A DNA stretch of 7,899 nt, from the NCBI GenBank assembly GCA_002308635.1, contig DBWG01000123.1, positions 70,922 through 78,820 on the forward strand, given 5' to 3'. The notes under the pieces are model-generated. The model had not been told where the DNA came from and searched no databases. It saw nothing but the letters and a program-made list of their open reading frames with translations. The stretch is from Ruminococcaceae bacterium UBA1244. GTDB taxonomy: Bacteria > Bacillota > Clostridia > Oscillospirales > Acutalibacteraceae. The position numbers were made by a program, and so were the translations under genes. Positions 7,363 through 7,899 of the stretch are shown piece after piece. The first letter of the stretch is position 1; every line of letters starts with the position of its first letter.

Positions 7363-7512
7363 ATGAGAAGAAAATGCTTCAGAGGAAAAACTATGCTTTC
7401 GTTCAGTCTGGGACTGCTTGTTTCACGAATACTGCCGCCGTGCTGGCTGGTTATCGTCATAGCCGTGCTGCTTGTGATAACCTCATTTTTCACGTCATGG
7501 TGCAAATGCTGA
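7363..7512 (+). CDS. small one-pass membrane protein of unknown function, upstream of spoVM
   Basis: This is a 49-residue protein that I do not recognise. It has a basic N terminus (MRRKCFRGK), a possible amphipathic stretch (about 11-23), Pro25-Pro26, a hydrophobic span (about 27-44) long enough to cross the membrane once, and a short tail ending in CKC. Cysteines are at 5, 27, 47 and 49, many for so short a protein. ATG 7363 has a strong GGAAGGGG (7346-7353) nine bases upstream. An in-frame ATG at 7336 would give 58 residues but lacks a clear site. The stop is 15 bases before the SpoVM-like gene, whose ribosome binding site begins at the stop codon, so the two are probably co-transcribed and perhaps both used in sporulation (inference). 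Coding status rests on the ribosome binding site, hydrophobic pattern and spacing. Confidence 0.7.
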   Translation: MRRKCFRGKTMLSFSLGLLVSRILPPCWLVIVIAVLLVITSFFTSWCKC

Positions 7513-7527
7513 AAGGGGTACTTATTT

Positions 7528-7638
7528 ATGAAGATCGTAATTGTTGAGAAACCGAAATTCTGGGGATTTTTTCTCAGGAGGATGTTCGGCATCAAAAAGC
7601 TGAAGGATAATGACGGTGTACAGCTTTCCGCAGAGTGA
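7528..7638 (+). CDS. spoVM: SpoVM-like spore coat anchoring peptide
   Basis: This 36-residue peptide lines up without gaps with B. subtilis SpoVM (26 residues): shared positions include Met1, Lys2, Pro9, Lys10, Phe11, Gly13, Arg17, Met19 and Gly21, in the pattern KPKFWG...RRMFG. SpoVM is an amphipathic helix made in the mother cell. It recognises the curved outer forespore membrane and recruits SpoIVA to start coat and cortex assembly; Pro9 is important for its localisation. The copy here carries about ten extra polar residues at the C terminus. ATG 7528 has AAAGGGG (7512-7518) nine bases upstream. Position gives independent support, since spoVM directly follows thiN in B. subtilis, in an otherwise matching gene order. 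Its shortness means automatic annotation often misses it. No sporulation sigma promoter could be identified with confidence. Confidence 0.82.
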   Translation: MKIVIVEKPKFWGFFLRRMFGIKKLKDNDGVQLSAE

Positions 7639-7642
7639 GCCG

Positions 7643-7664
7643 CAGATAAAACAGGTTTTGTCTG
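7643..7664. repeat. short hairpin after spoVM, possible weak terminator
   Basis: CAGATAAAA (7643-7651) pairs with TTTTGTCTG (7656-7664) over nine pairs, including one T-G wobble, around the loop CAGG. It begins four bases after the spoVM stop, where a terminator would be expected, but the stem is AT-rich and no T tract follows, so function is doubtful. The rest of the gap (7665-7708) is AT-rich spacer leading to the next promoter. Confidence 0.35.
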
Positions 7665-7708
7665 ATGTGTAAAAATTTATAAAATCTGCAAAAATTTTTA
7701 GTAAATGT

Positions 7709-7737
7709 TTGAAAAATGTATAGAGCTGTGGTATAAT
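7709..7737 (+). promoter_or_regulatory. sigma-A promoter for the PAP2-family gene
   Basis: The -35 box TTGAAA (7709-7714, five of six to consensus) and the -10 box TATAAT (7732-7737, perfect) are 17 bases apart. An extended -10 TG (7729-7730) precedes the -10 box, and A/T-rich sequence lies upstream. Transcription would start near 7744, giving a leader of about 25 bases before ATG 7768. This is the only strong vegetative promoter seen in the window. Confidence 0.9.
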
Positions 7738-7767
7738 AGGGATGAATCATTTTGGGCGGTGAAAAAT

Positions 7768-7899
7768 ATGCTTGAACGCATTCAGGCCTGGGACTCCAGA
7801 ATGCTGATGCATTTTGCAAAACGGCATACTCCGGTACTAAACAAAATAATGATCCTTATTACATCCACAGGAAACGGCGGATGTATATGGTTTGCGCTG
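7768..7899 (+). CDS. PAP2-superfamily membrane phosphatase, N-terminal fragment (cut by window end)
   Basis: Only the first 44 residues are present. They match the start of PAP2-family integral membrane phosphatases of the PgpB/BcrC/YodM kind: a short amphipathic entry with Asp9, then a hydrophobic segment with the ITSTGNGGCIW pattern (31-41) that commonly marks the first membrane helix of this family. The catalytic KxxxxxxRP, PSGH and SRxxxxxHxxxD motifs lie beyond the window, so activity cannot be judged. Members dephosphorylate undecaprenyl pyrophosphate, phosphatidylglycerol phosphate or related lipid phosphates at the membrane; which one applies here is unknown. It has its own sigma-A promoter and a weak GGGCGGTG ribosome binding site (7754-7761), so it is a separate transcription unit from the genes upstream. 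Confidence 0.75.
   Translation, partial: MLERIQAWDSRMLMHFAKRHTPVLNKIMILITSTGNGGCIWFAL

Noticed and set aside
7427..7470. Sigma-E-like promoter for spoVM inside the small upstream gene (GAATACT then CATA)
   Set aside because: The two elements are about 24 bases apart, whereas sigma-E promoters need about 13-15.
7671..7700. AT-only inverted repeat AAAAATTT / AAATTTTT
   Set aside because: Eight A-T pairs in AT-rich spacer are easily due to composition, and it serves more plausibly as A/T-rich sequence upstream of the promoter.
1..7899. CRISPR arrays, tRNA or rRNA genes, insertion sequences, TPP riboswitch
   Set aside because: No regularly spaced repeats, RNA gene signatures, transposase frames or thi-box pattern were seen on either strand.

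Overview
The window looks like a chromosomal housekeeping region of a spore-forming Clostridia bacterium, most likely Oscillospiraceae/Ruminococcaceae. This rests on gene order, moderate GC content, strong AGGAGG-type ribosome binding sites and a SpoVM-like small protein. All genes read on the + strand. The species cannot be fixed from the sequence alone.

Positions 1-142 are a leader with an 18-bp hairpin just upstream of the first ribosome binding site. Positions 143-7234 are a tightly packed operon: rsmB (16S rRNA m5C methyltransferase), rlmN (23S/tRNA m2A radical-SAM methyltransferase), a PP2C-type phosphatase (prpC/stp), a PASTA-domain Ser/Thr kinase (prkC/pknB), rsgA (30S assembly GTPase) and thiN (thiamine pyrophosphokinase). 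Most junctions are ATGA or few-base overlaps, which suggests translational coupling. A strong intrinsic terminator follows thiN at 7236-7265.

Downstream lie two very small genes with good ribosome binding sites. The first (7363-7512) encodes a 49-residue one-pass membrane protein that I do not recognise. The second (7528-7638) encodes a 36-residue protein that aligns with SpoVM, the amphipathic-helix peptide that anchors the spore coat on the forespore. In Bacillus subtilis the order is rsmB-rlmN-prpC-prkC-rsgA-rpe-thiN-spoVM, so this is the same neighbourhood without rpe and with one extra small gene. The window ends with a consensus sigma-A promoter (7709-7737) driving a 3'-truncated PAP2-family phosphatase gene starting at 7768.

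Functionally, the operon joins ribosome maturation and modification (RsmB, RlmN, RsgA) with a reversible Ser/Thr phosphorylation switch (PrkC/PrpC), which in Bacillus senses cell-wall fragments and phosphorylates translation factors including the RsgA homologue. The least ordinary items are the uncharacterised small membrane protein beside spoVM, the acidic repetitive extracellular tail of the kinase, and the hairpin leader in front of rsmB.
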